A stretch of 64,000 nucleotides of DNA, taken from assembly GCA_964654665.1 (NCBI GenBank), contig CAZZKV010000006.1:1-64000 (forward strand), read 5' to 3'. Shown here piece after piece: positions 37,825 to 46,876 of the stretch (its first letter is position 1; every line of letters begins with the position of its first letter). This DNA comes from CALCKU01 sp964654665. Lineage in GTDB: Bacteria; Pseudomonadota; Alphaproteobacteria; Caulobacterales; Maricaulaceae. The translations under genes were made by a program, and so were the position numbers. Below the pieces are notes generated by a model. The model had not been told where the DNA came from. It saw nothing but the letters and a program-made list of their open reading frames with translations, and ran no database searches.

Positions 37825-39122
37825 CGATTACCAATCGCAACATAATCGCGCGGCGCGGCGCCAGTATAGAGTTGCCGTGGCCGCCCAATACGCTGGCTTG
37901 GATCTTCGAGCATCTCGTTCCATTGTGAAATCCAGCCAACAGTCCGTGCCAATGCAAATAGAACTGTAAACATAGATGTTGGGAACCCAAGGGCAGATAA
38001 AACAATGCCCGAATAAAAATCAACATTTGGATAGAGTTTTTTAGCGATGAAATATTCGTCTTCCAATGCTATTTTTTCCAGTTCTTTGGCTACATCCAAA
38101 ATAGGGTTTTTTAAATTTAGTTCTTCTAAAACTTGATGAGCGACTTTTTGCATGACGCGGGAGCGCGGATCGAAATTTTTGTAAACTCGGTGCCCAAAAC
38201 CCATGAGGCGGAAAGGATCTGATTTATCTTTGGCACGCGCAATAAATTCAGGAATACGATCAACAGTGCCAATTTCTTGAAGCATATTTAAACAAGCTTC
38301 ATTCGCACCGCCGTGGCTAGGGCCCCACAGACAGGCAATTCCAGCCGCGATACAAGCATAAGGGTTTGCGCCCGATGAACCAGCAAGCCGGACTGTGGAC
38401 GTTGAAGCGTTTTGTTCGTGATCAGCATGTAGAATAAAAATTTTATCCATAGCATCAACGATCGTTTTGCTGACTTTGTATTTTTCAGCTGGAACCGAAA
38501 AACACATATGTAAAAAATTCTCGGCATAGGACATTTCATTATTTGGATAGACATGCGGTTGTCCGATAGAATATTTATAGGTGCGGGCTGCAATTGTTGG
38601 AATTTTTGCGATAAGACGATGCATAGCCATATTGCGGGCTTCGTCTTCAGTCGTATGAGCATCATCATGGTAAAATCCGGATAGAGCGCCAACCGTACCG
38701 CACATCATGGCCATGGGGTGGCTATCACGGCGAAATCCATGAAAAAAACTTTCGATTTGATCATGCAGCATAGTGTGTTGTGTGATTGTGTCTTTGAACT
38801 TTGTATCTTGGGATTTATTCGGTAATTCACCATTAATGAGCAAATAAGAGACTTCTAGGAAATCTGACTTTTCAGCAAGTTGTTCTATCGGATAACCGCG
38901 ATATAAAAGTTGACCTTTGCCGCCGTCAATAAATGTAATTTGTGATTCTGTGGAACAAGTGGATGTATAACCGGGGTCGAAAGTGAAATGACCTGAATGT
39001 TTATAAAGGGCTCGAACATCAATGCCGGGGGCGCCGAGGGATCCTTCAAAAATTGGGAGGTCATAGGTCTCTGAACCAATGGTTACTTTAGCCGAACCAG
39101 TATTTTTGATTTTATTTTCCAT
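37821..39122 (-). CDS. gltA: Citrate synthase
   Basis: Entry enzyme of the TCA cycle, 433 residues, of the hexameric Gram-negative type. Catalytic His residues lie in GPSHGGANE and GFGHRVYKNFDPR. The Asp is in NVDFYSGIVL. The long N-terminal domain up to STCSTESQITFIDG is typical of the NADH-regulated form. It is six bases downstream of gltX on the same strand. Confidence 0.96.
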   Translation of the reverse strand: MENKIKNTGSAKVTIGSETYDLPIFEGSLGAPGIDVRALYKHSGHFTFDPGYTSTCSTESQITFIDGGKGQLLYRGYPIEQLAEKSDFLEVSYLLINGELPNKSQDTKFKDTITQHTMLHDQIESFFHGFRRDSHPMAMMCGTVGALSGFYHDDAHTTEDEARNMAMHRLIAKIPTIAARTYKYSIGQPHVYPNNEMSYAENFLHMCFSVPAEKYKVSKTIVDAMDKIFILHADHEQNASTSTVRLAGSSGANPYACIAAGIACLWGPSHGGANEACLNMLQEIGTVDRIPEFIARAKDKSDPFRLMGFGHRVYKNFDPRSRVMQKVAHQVLEELNLKNPILDVAKELEKIALEDEYFIAKKLYPNVDFYSGIVLSALGFPTSMFTVLFALARTVGWISQWNEMLEDPSQRIGRPRQLYTGAAPRDYVAIGNR

Positions 39123-39128
39123 AAGTGT

Positions 39129-40547
39129 CTAATCCTTTTTCCAATCTGTTTTCACCGCGTCATCTAATCGGATTAATGTTTCTTCGCGCCCTAACAAGGC
39201 GAGAACATCTGCCAAATCCGGGGAAGGATGACCGCCCGTGAGTGCAGCACGAAGAGGTTGTCCAAATTGACCAAAACCTACATCATGCGCTGCTGCATAG
39301 TCTTTAAAAACGTCATAAATATTTACAGCGTTCCATGAGGCACTGTTTAAGGATTTTAAGCGTAAAGTCAAAGCCCTGATATGATCTATCGCGCCATCTT
39401 TGCGCAGGGGCTTGGCTTTTTTTCCTTCAATGATTAGGGGGCGTTCTAAAAATAGATAGGCCGCTTGGATGGGTAAATCCTTTAAGGTTTTAAGCCGCGG
39501 CTTCAAGGTTGGTATGGCGGTGAGAAGTGTTTTTTGTTGCTGCGGGTTTAGAGAACCTATAGCGTTCGTTAGGAAAGGTTTGGCTACATTCATTATATAG
39601 CTATCATCGGATGCCATAATGTGTTGAGCATTAATATAGTCCATTTTTTCGAAATCCAAGCGGGCGGGTGCACTGTTAATCCCCTCTAAGTCAAATAGCT
39701 TGACGGCATCATCATCAAAGAAAATTTCATGATCGCCTTGTGACCATCCAAGTTTGAGTAAATAGTTGCGTAATCCGTCCGGTAAATAACCCATTTCCCG
39801 ATAAGCTTGAACAGCTAAAGCCCCGTGCCGCTTGGATAATTTTTTTCCATCGGGTCCATGAATAAGAGGAACATGCGCCCAGGCTGGAATATCCCATCCC
39901 AGCGCTTGATAGATTAAAGTTTGTCGGCCAGCATTGATGAGATGATCATCCCCTCTTATCACATGTGTGATGCCCATTGTATGATCATCAACGACGACAG
40001 CGAGCATATAAGTCGGCGTTCCGTCAGCTCGAAGTAAGACAAGATCATCAAAACTTTTATTGTCCCATTTAATTTTACCTTGAACATGATCTGTGATCAC
40101 AGTTTCTCCGTCAGGGACACGAAACCGTATGGTGTAAGGCTTATCTAGAATCTCTGTTGTATCGCGGTAGGGACTTCGAAAGGCTTCGCCTGAATTATTT
40201 TCAAGGTTATGGGCCCTTATTGCTTCAAGTTCTTGCGCGGTGCAATAACAACGATAGGCCGCTCCCGTTTTTAACAAGGCATGAGCGGTTGTAATATGCA
40301 TATCGACATTATGGCTTTGATAAACAATCTCGCCGTCATGGTTTAAATTTAGCCAATCCATTCCATCTAGAATGGCTTGCGTGGCTTCGGGTGTAGAACG
40401 GGTCTTATCTGTGTCTTCAATACGAAGGTGAAACTCCCCGCCCATATGTTTTGCAAAAAGCCAATTAAACAGAGCTGTTCGTGCCCCTCCAATATGGAGG
40501 AACCCCGTCGGAGAAGGGGCAAAACGGGTAATGGTTTTTGAACGCAT
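39129..40547 (-). CDS. gltX: Glutamyl-tRNA synthetase
   Basis: Class I synthetase of 472 residues. The HIGH-type motif is in FAPSPTGFLHIGGARTALFN and the KMSKS-type motif is KLSKRHG. The catalytic and anticodon-binding domains have normal lengths. Many alphaproteobacteria carry two gltX copies, one also charging tRNA-Gln; only this one is visible here. It is divergent from comEC with overlapping open frames at the 5' ends. Confidence 0.95.
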   Translation of the reverse strand: MRSKTITRFAPSPTGFLHIGGARTALFNWLFAKHMGGEFHLRIEDTDKTRSTPEATQAILDGMDWLNLNHDGEIVYQSHNVDMHITTAHALLKTGAAYRCYCTAQELEAIRAHNLENNSGEAFRSPYRDTTEILDKPYTIRFRVPDGETVITDHVQGKIKWDNKSFDDLVLLRADGTPTYMLAVVVDDHTMGITHVIRGDDHLINAGRQTLIYQALGWDIPAWAHVPLIHGPDGKKLSKRHGALAVQAYREMGYLPDGLRNYLLKLGWSQGDHEIFFDDDAVKLFDLEGINSAPARLDFEKMDYINAQHIMASDDSYIMNVAKPFLTNAIGSLNPQQQKTLLTAIPTLKPRLKTLKDLPIQAAYLFLERPLIIEGKKAKPLRKDGAIDHIRALTLRLKSLNSASWNAVNIYDVFKDYAAAHDVGFGQFGQPLRAALTGGHPSPDLADVLALLGREETLIRLDDAVKTDWKKD

Positions 40548-42756
40548 ATCTCTTGTCTTGCTATGTTATCATAGGGCTGTATCTTACTTGCAGGGTCTAT
40601 CTCATAGGACGGGTGAAATTCAAAGACTAAAGACGGATAGTGGATCACATTTTGGGGATGAGTTTTACGCGCCCCGTTCCGGTTCGCTATTGTCGATATT
40701 TAAGCGATGGTTTTCTGAATTTCATCTCGGTTTCGATCAAGGTGTCATTGTTTTTGCGGCGGGAATAGCGTTTTACTTCGCAATTCCATGGGAACCACTT
40801 TGGTGGGCGGCTTTATTGATAGTCGTATTTTTTGCTATAATCTATCGGTTTGCAAGACAGGTTCAAACTTTTGGATTAATATTCCTGTTGTTGTCGAGCG
40901 GTTTAGCCCGCGCAGCGTGGCATACCCGATCAATTGCTACAGAGTTTTTACCCGAACAGCGCCGGGTTTATGATATTTCTGGATGGATCGAAGCCGAAGA
41001 ACGTTCAGGATCGGGTATTCGGTGGCGTATTAATGTTCATAATATTGATGGGCGGCGGTTATCGGTGACACCTAAAAAAATACGGGTGAAAGTTCATAAA
41101 CCAAGTTTTACAGCCGGGGATTATATATCGCTTCGAGCTTTCATGACGGCGCCGCCGGGTCCCGTTGTTCCTGGCGGATATGATCCGGCGCGGCGTGCGT
41201 ATTTTAGCGGCGTAGGCGGTTATGGTTTTGCCGTTTCCAAGGCAGAAAAATATGAAGGGCAAGACAGGACTATAGCCGAAAGTGGGTTGCGGGCTATTGC
41301 GCAATTTCGATATCGTCTTGCGCGGCAGGTTATGAATAAGGCACCGCCGCAAACAGCTGGATTGCAAGCCGCTTTGTTAACAGGCATTCGTACTCATATC
41401 CCTGACGAACAGGTTGATCATTTGCGTATCGCGGGCCTTGCTCATGTTTTGGCGATATCAGGTTTACATATGGGCCTGTTATCCGGTGGAAGTTATTTCA
41501 TAGGGGCTTTATTGTTAGCTATGATAACGCCGCTTTCGCGCCGGATGGACATTCGGAAAATAGCGGCTCTTATTGGGGCCTGTGCGGCGACAGCATATTT
41601 GGTTTTATCCGGCGGAAGTGTTTCAACACAGCGCGCGTATATTATGGCTATTATTGTGTTTCTCGCGGTTATTTTGGACCGGCGCGCCTTTTCCATACGT
41701 TCTGTTAGTATTGCGGCTTGCGTAACATTGATGTTTCATCCCGAAAGTTTAATATCGGCCGGATTTCAAATGTCATTTGCCGCCGCGGCTGCTCTCGTCG
41801 CTTTTTATGGTTATTGGCGAGACCGAAACGTGTTTAGCTATCCCAAGCGGTGGCCAATGAAACTATTGCGAAATATCTTCGGTATTTCAGTGACGAGTTT
41901 TGTGGCTGGGGCGGCTACAGGTGGTTTCGCGATGTTGCATTTTAACCGTTGGGCGCGATTTGGTTTAATCGGCAATGTTTTAGCAATGCCGATTTTTACG
42001 GCTATTGTTATGCCGGCGGCCCTCGGAAGCCTTATTCTGATGCCTTTTGGGCTTGAAAATTGGCCTTTGAAAATCATGAGTTGGGGACTTATGCAAATTC
42101 TGATGGTTTCGCAATGGGTTGCGAATCTTAAAGGTGCGGTGATGCATGTGAGTTCCGCGCCTATGGGCGTGCTTGGCCTATATGGCCTTGGTTTTGCCGG
42201 TTTGTGTTTAGGGCCAAAACTCTTACGTATATCCGCTATTGGTATTATAACTCTCTGTTTGATTACATGGCGTATGAATCCGTCACCAGATATACGGATT
42301 TCTGACGATGGACATGTTGCCTTTTGGGCAGAAGAGACGCGTGATGTACTCTATGTTGGCCGAAAAAACGCAGATCGTTATGGACGCGGGCAATTTACTC
42401 AGCGGGCCGGGCGTCCTGATGTAATCCTTAAATCTTATCGGGATACGGCCGCTTTTTGCGATGTATTAGCCTGCCGGAGTCAAATAAAAGGATATCAAAT
42501 TTCTATTGTTACCGTTCCATCTGAAGTACCGGAAGAGTGCAGTGTTAGCGATATTGTCATTCTCACGCAGCGTTTTGCTGGTCCTCGCGCTCGGCGTAAT
42601 TGTCGGTCTGTTTTGATCGATACCCGAGATTTAGCTTTGTCTGGCGCTATGGATATTTATCTTTCAGATTCGGCAATCCATCTGAAGTCGGCAAAAACAA
42701 AGGCTCGCCGTGCACGCCCCTGGTCTTCGGGGTTCAAACCACCTCGTTCTTTTTAA
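40531..42756 (+). CDS. comEC: ComEC/Rec2 family DNA-uptake channel
   Basis: Polytopic membrane protein, up to 741 residues. N-terminal helices are followed by a DUF4131-like soluble part (about 130-260), then the competence domain starting near LRIAGLAHVLAISGLHMGLLSGG. The C-terminal part lacks an HxHxDH metallo-beta-lactamase motif. The family moves single-stranded DNA across the inner membrane during transformation. The start is uncertain: ATG 40531 lies inside the divergent gltX start, and TTG at 40558 or 40588 would avoid this. Its TAA shares two bases with the lexA stop. Confidence 0.85.
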   Translation: MVFERISLVLLCYHRAVSYLQGLSHRTGEIQRLKTDSGSHFGDEFYAPRSGSLLSIFKRWFSEFHLGFDQGVIVFAAGIAFYFAIPWEPLWWAALLIVVFFAIIYRFARQVQTFGLIFLLLSSGLARAAWHTRSIATEFLPEQRRVYDISGWIEAEERSGSGIRWRINVHNIDGRRLSVTPKKIRVKVHKPSFTAGDYISLRAFMTAPPGPVVPGGYDPARRAYFSGVGGYGFAVSKAEKYEGQDRTIAESGLRAIAQFRYRLARQVMNKAPPQTAGLQAALLTGIRTHIPDEQVDHLRIAGLAHVLAISGLHMGLLSGGSYFIGALLLAMITPLSRRMDIRKIAALIGACAATAYLVLSGGSVSTQRAYIMAIIVFLAVILDRRAFSIRSVSIAACVTLMFHPESLISAGFQMSFAAAAALVAFYGYWRDRNVFSYPKRWPMKLLRNIFGISVTSFVAGAATGGFAMLHFNRWARFGLIGNVLAMPIFTAIVMPAALGSLILMPFGLENWPLKIMSWGLMQILMVSQWVANLKGAVMHVSSAPMGVLGLYGLGFAGLCLGPKLLRISAIGIITLCLITWRMNPSPDIRISDDGHVAFWAEETRDVLYVGRKNADRYGRGQFTQRAGRPDVILKSYRDTAAFCDVLACRSQIKGYQISIVTVPSEVPEECSVSDIVILTQRFAGPRARRNCRSVLIDTRDLALSGAMDIYLSDSAIHLKSAKTKARRARPWSSGFKPPRSF

Positions 42757-43409
42757 TATTGACGAATAAGCCCTACTAAAATGCCTTGAACATCAACACG
42801 GTCAGCCCCAAAGCGACGGGTTGGGAAATCGGGATTTTCGGCGATAAGCTCAATTCCGTCTGATGTTTTGCGAAGCCGTTTTAAGGTGGCCTCATCCTTG
42901 TCAACAAGGGCAACGACAATATCATTATTTCGCGCTGTATTGGCTTTTTTAATAATGACGATATCACCGTCTAAAATTCCAGCACCCACCATAGATTCGC
43001 CTTCGATTTCTAAAGCGAAGTGATCTCCGCCACCCATCATATTAGGCGGCACAGCAATCATATTATAGCTATCTTCCAGCGCCATGATAGGATTGCCCGC
43101 AGCAATTTTGCCAACAAAAGGGATCTCCGTATCATTCGCAGCTATAGGAGCTATGGGCGGCGCAGAGATCGGTGTAGCCTTGGAATTTGTATAATCTCTA
43201 GGCAGTTTTATTACTTCTAAAGCTCGCGCTTTATTGGCCAATCGGCGGATAAAGCCGCGTTCTTCCAGCGCTGTAATCAGGCGATGGATACCCGATTTGC
43301 TGGCCAAGCCCAAAGCGTCTTTCATTTCGTCATAGGACGGGGGAACACCGTCGGATTTAATACGTTTGTCAATAAGCAATAGAAGGTCTTTTTGTTTTTG
43401 TGTTAACAT
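42753..43409 (-). CDS. lexA: LexA repressor
   Basis: SOS regulator of 218 residues. A winged helix-turn-helix domain fills about residues 1-65. The self-cleavage site is A104-G105 in KIAAGNPI. The catalytic Ser is S139 in EGESMVG and the Lys is K177 in ATLKRL. A low-complexity Pro/Ala hinge joins the domains. The start at 43409 gives the family N-terminus MLTQKQKDLL; the frame upstream contains the SOS box and is not coding. It probably represses itself. Confidence 0.95.
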   Translation of the reverse strand: MLTQKQKDLLLLIDKRIKSDGVPPSYDEMKDALGLASKSGIHRLITALEERGFIRRLANKARALEVIKLPRDYTNSKATPISAPPIAPIAANDTEIPFVGKIAAGNPIMALEDSYNMIAVPPNMMGGGDHFALEIEGESMVGAGILDGDIVIIKKANTARNNDIVVALVDKDEATLKRLRKTSDGIELIAENPDFPTRRFGADRVDVQGILVGLIRQY

Positions 43410-43446
43410 CGAATCATCCTTGAACAAAATGGCAACATAGATGTTT

Positions 43447-43461
43447 GTTCTACAGATGTTC
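43447..43461 (-). promoter_or_regulatory. LexA (SOS) box of lexA
   Basis: GTTC-N7-GTTC (43447-43450 and 43458-43461 on the plus strand) is the known alphaproteobacterial LexA operator. It lies 37 bp before the lexA start codon. A second, imperfect copy (GAAC-N7-CAAC, 43422-43436) lies closer to the gene. Together they indicate autoregulation. Confidence 0.8.
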
Positions 43462-44054
43462 ATGGTTGTGTCAAGTTGGATGCGGTATGGTCTGTGACCG
43501 GGTGTTGATCCGCCACTGATCAGACCTCCCATATCATAAGGGACAGTTTGCGAAACTAGATCTTGTGACGGCTACCGAAGAATTGATTATTTATCACAAA
43601 CACAAGTTTGGCAGCGATGTAATTTTGTAGAGGAGATAAGGATAGATCTAACAAACCAAGCCCTATAGGCAGGTGTATCAATAGACGTTAACCCATTGAC
43701 TGATTTTGAACGAACAGTCCGGCTATCAGCTGGTTACAGACCGGAATGATAAGAGGCGCTTTTTGATAAGTGAGGATAGCATGTGAGACGTATTTTCAAA
43801 TCTTTGAGATATTACTTTTTGCCATTGAAGACGGAGAGTTTACATATACTGTTTATGAGATATCTTGATTAGGGCGGCAATTATTTAAGCGTGAACCCTT
43901 CATATGCGTAAAGGTGTTTTGCTCCTTTTATCATCAGTATAGGTATTCAGAATAATTGGGGCTAGATAATTGTCGTGCCTTTGTTATAGGCTCGGCATTT
44001 AAGCAATATGATTATGTATAGTCAGGCGAATGGCTAATCAAAAGACAAGGTGAT
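43462..44054. other. Gene-free stretch between lexA and threonine aldolase
   Basis: About 590 bp without a convincing ORF, tRNA or repeat. Stops are frequent in all frames. It is AT-rich towards the aldolase. A weak AAGGTG ribosome binding site for the aldolase is at its right end. In many alphaproteobacteria moaC and moeA lie between trpC and lexA; I could not recognise remnants of them here. Confidence 0.6.
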
Positions 44055-45077
44055 ATGACACGATATAGTTTTTTGGATGATTATAGCGAGGGATGCCATC
44101 CAGATATTCTACAAGCTTTAATGCGAACGAATATGTCCCAGCAAACGGCATATGGCGCGGATGAATATTCAGCCAATGCCCGGCAATTAATTCAAAATCA
44201 TTTGGGTGACCATTCATCTTCGGTTTATTTTGTTGCTGGCGGAACGATGGCCAATATTATCATTATATCCAGCGTGTTAAGGTCTCATGAAGCCGTGATA
44301 TCAGCGAGTAGCGGTCATATTGCTACGCGCGAAACGGGGGCTATCGAGGCCGTAGGTCATAAAATTATTACGGCTAATAAACCAGATGGAAAACTTACAC
44401 CAGAGGATGTTCAACGTATCATTATGGATAATGCTCATGCCCCGCATATGGCAAAGCCGCGGCTTGTTTATATATCTAATGCGGCGGAAACAGGCCGAAT
44501 TTATAGAAAATCCGAATTAGAGGTATTATCTCAATGTTGCCGGGATAATGATTTGATATTTTTTCTTGATGGAGCCCGGTTGGGCGCGGCGCTTACGTCG
44601 CCTGTCAATGATGTATCTTTGGCTGATTTGGCCCGGTTGACCGATGTGTTTTGGATTGGCGGCACTAAAGCGGGAGCTTTGATCGGAGAAGCTATAGTTA
44701 TTAATCGCGCGAATTTTTCCAAAGACTTTGATTTTCATATCAAACAACGCGGTGCCTTATTGGCGAAGGGACGATTGCTGGGCTTGCAATTTCAAGAATT
44801 ATTTGGAAAGGATTTATTCTTTACAGCATCACGAAAGGCGAATGATCTGGCGGGAGAACTATCTCAGGCAATTACGGCGACGGGATATGCATTGTTAAGT
44901 CCGACTGAAACTAATCAGGTCTTTCCAGTTTTGCCTAATGCGCTAATTGAGAGGCTAGGCGTTCATTTTCAGTTTTATAATTGGCAATCTTATGATGCGG
45001 ATCATTCGGTTTTACGTCTTGTCACGTCTTGGGCCACAGAGACGCGCTCTATTGAGCGCTTTATATCCAAACTTTGA
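44055..45077 (+). CDS. L-threonine aldolase, PLP-dependent
   Basis: Fold-type I enzyme of 340 residues that cleaves threonine or allo-threonine to glycine and acetaldehyde. The PLP-binding Lys is K205 in WIGGTKAGALIG. D172 and R175 in FLDGARLG bind the cofactor, and H88 in SSGHIATRETGA would stack on the ring. The related beta-eliminating lyases share this fold, so substrate preference is not certain. It stands alone on the plus strand between two minus-strand units and converges on trpC. Confidence 0.88.
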   Translation: MTRYSFLDDYSEGCHPDILQALMRTNMSQQTAYGADEYSANARQLIQNHLGDHSSSVYFVAGGTMANIIIISSVLRSHEAVISASSGHIATRETGAIEAVGHKIITANKPDGKLTPEDVQRIIMDNAHAPHMAKPRLVYISNAAETGRIYRKSELEVLSQCCRDNDLIFFLDGARLGAALTSPVNDVSLADLARLTDVFWIGGTKAGALIGEAIVINRANFSKDFDFHIKQRGALLAKGRLLGLQFQELFGKDLFFTASRKANDLAGELSQAITATGYALLSPTETNQVFPVLPNALIERLGVHFQFYNWQSYDADHSVLRLVTSWATETRSIERFISKL

Positions 45078-45132
45078 AACCATCCGAACGTAAGGCTGAA
45101 AGTTTTATAGCGTCGTTGTTATAGCTGTGCCG

Positions 45133-45927
45133 CTATAATAATGCTTGCGTCGCGACGGCCACATCGTCTTGTCGCATCAGGCTTTCGCCGATGAGAAAGC
45201 CCTGCGCGCCTTGTGCAGTGAGGGTTTTAACATGGGCACGAGTGAAAATGCCGCTCTCGGCGATGAGAGTAACGCTGTCCGGTATATTTGGAGCGAGGCG
45301 CGCAAAATTATCAAGCGAGGTTTCGAAAGTACGCAAGTCACGGTTATTAATCCCAATGAATGTTGCGCCCAAGTTTAGTGCGCGCATGATTTCAGCTTCG
45401 TTATGAGTTTCGACAAGCACGTCCATATCCAGAGCTGTGGCTTCATCCATCAGGGCTTTGGCGCTATCATCATCAATCATAGCAAGAATGACGAGGACGC
45501 AGTCAGCTCCCATGGCACGGCTTTCAGTAATCTGGATGGGGTCAAGCATGAAATCTTTGCGCAGAAGCGGTAGATTTGTAACGGTGCGCACAGCTTTGAA
45601 AATTGCGTTACTGCCACCAAATCCCGGTCCATCGGTTAGGATAGAGAGACAGGTTGCTCCGCCTGATTCATAGGCCTGTGAAATTTCTATCGGATCAAAG
45701 TCGGTGCGAATGATGCCTTTGGACGGGCTAGCTTTTTTAATTTCACAGATAAGTGCGGCTTTGTTTGCGCTTTTAATAGCTCTCGCAAATCCGCGGGTAG
45801 GGGCTTGGTTTCTGGCTTTAATACGTAGTTCTTCGGGCGAAATTTCATTGCGTAAGGTTTCAACTTCATCCGCTTTATACGCCGCAATTTTTTTAAGGAC
45901 ATCCGGAGCATCCATAAGATTAGCCAT
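45133..45927 (-). CDS. trpC: Indole-3-glycerol phosphate synthase
   Basis: TIM-barrel enzyme of tryptophan synthesis, 264 residues. The conserved CEIKKASPSKG contains the catalytic Lys, GINNRDLRTF is the phosphate/substrate loop, and LIAESGIF follows near the C-terminus. The start at 45927 overlaps the trpD stop by 8 nt; a second Met four codons on is possible. It is the last gene of the ppiD-trpEGDC unit. Confidence 0.95.
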   Translation of the reverse strand: MANLMDAPDVLKKIAAYKADEVETLRNEISPEELRIKARNQAPTRGFARAIKSANKAALICEIKKASPSKGIIRTDFDPIEISQAYESGGATCLSILTDGPGFGGSNAIFKAVRTVTNLPLLRKDFMLDPIQITESRAMGADCVLVILAMIDDDSAKALMDEATALDMDVLVETHNEAEIMRALNLGATFIGINNRDLRTFETSLDNFARLAPNIPDSVTLIAESGIFTRAHVKTLTAQGAQGFLIGESLMRQDDVAVATQALL

Positions 45928-46876
45928 GGCTTACCTCGATTAGTTTTTCCAACGTTATCAGGGCTTTGCCGCTATCGATGCTGTGGGTCGCCATATCAAT
46001 GCCTGCGGGGATATCGCCAGCTAATCCGGCAATCATCAGCGCAGCACCTGAGTTTAACAGAACAATATCGCGATATGCACTGGGCTGGCGATTTAGCAGG
46101 GCTGTCAAAGCTTGTGCATTTTCTGCCGGATGTCCCCCGCGCAAGCTCTCGATGGTTGCCAGGTCAATACCGTAGGTTTCAGGGTAGATTTTAATTTCCG
46201 TTACAACACCGTCTTTAACCTCGCTGACAAATGTTGGTCCTGTTGTTGTAATTTCGTCTAACCCATCTGCGCCGTGGACAATCCAAATATGCTCGGCCCC
46301 TAAGTTAGCAAACGCTTCGGCCATAAGGCGGCGCCAGCTATCGTCGCAAACCCCAACAAGCATACGTTTTGTACTAGCCGGATTGCTCATAGGGCCTAGC
46401 AGGTTAAAGATAGTGCGCTTTCCAATGGCTTTGCGGGCTGGACCGACATGGCGCATGGCCGGGTGGTGATTAGGGGCAAAAAGAAAGCCTACACCAGCCT
46501 TATCAACGCATCGAGCCGCTTTTTTAGGGCTAATAGCTAAATTAACGCCAAGTTCGGATAATGTATCAGCTGTGCCGGTTAAGCTGCTGGCTGCGCGATT
46601 CCCATGTTTGGCTACGCGGGCGCCCGCGCCCGCGCAAACAATGGCGCAGGCTGTCGATATAGAGAGCGTATGCAGCCCTGTTCCGCCCGTGCCGACAATG
46701 TCGATTGCTCCGTCAATCTCGACAGGGGTCATGTTTTCACGCATGATTTCAACACCGAGGCGAATATGTTCTGATGTCAGCCCAGAATCATTAAGAGCGA
46801 TAAGAAAGGCTTGAATTTCCGCATCGGATTGTTCTCCGCGTAATATCATACGCATGATATTAGCAAAATCATTCAT
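45920..46876 (-). CDS. trpD: Anthranilate phosphoribosyltransferase with altered PRPP loop
   Basis: Transfers phosphoribose from PRPP to anthranilate, 318 residues. Overall similarity is clear: KHGNRA at 90-95, GTADTLSELG, and NLLGPMSNPA. Two normally conserved positions differ. The glycine-rich loop reads GTGGTG (62-67) with Thr66 where Asp is usual. SSLTG (97-101) has Leu99 where a PRPP-contacting Lys or Arg is expected. The protein is also slightly shorter than the common 330-345. It is the only trpD in the window and is joined to trpG by ATGA, so it is probably functional. Confidence 0.92.
   Translation of the reverse strand: MNDFANIMRMILRGEQSDAEIQAFLIALNDSGLTSEHIRLGVEIMRENMTPVEIDGAIDIVGTGGTGLHTLSISTACAIVCAGAGARVAKHGNRAASSLTGTADTLSELGVNLAISPKKAARCVDKAGVGFLFAPNHHPAMRHVGPARKAIGKRTIFNLLGPMSNPASTKRMLVGVCDDSWRRLMAEAFANLGAEHIWIVHGADGLDEITTTGPTFVSEVKDGVVTEIKIYPETYGIDLATIESLRGGHPAENAQALTALLNRQPSAYRDIVLLNSGAALMIAGLAGDIPAGIDMATHSIDSGKALITLEKLIEVSHG

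Noticed and set aside
43410..43532. N-terminal extension of LexA by 41 codons
   Set aside because: The stretch contains the LexA operator and gives no LexA-like residues; the start at 43409 fits the family.
43770..43868. A 32-codon GTG ORF (reading ... FEILLFAIEDGEFTYTVYEIS) in the gene-free stretch after lexA
   Set aside because: It has no ribosome binding site, and an open frame of this length is expected by chance in AT-rich DNA. It looks protein-like but I recognise no family.
45119..45138. TTATAGC/GCTATAA inverted repeat between threonine aldolase and trpC as a bidirectional terminator
   Set aside because: The stem is AT-rich and no T-run follows on either strand; it also covers the trpC stop codon.
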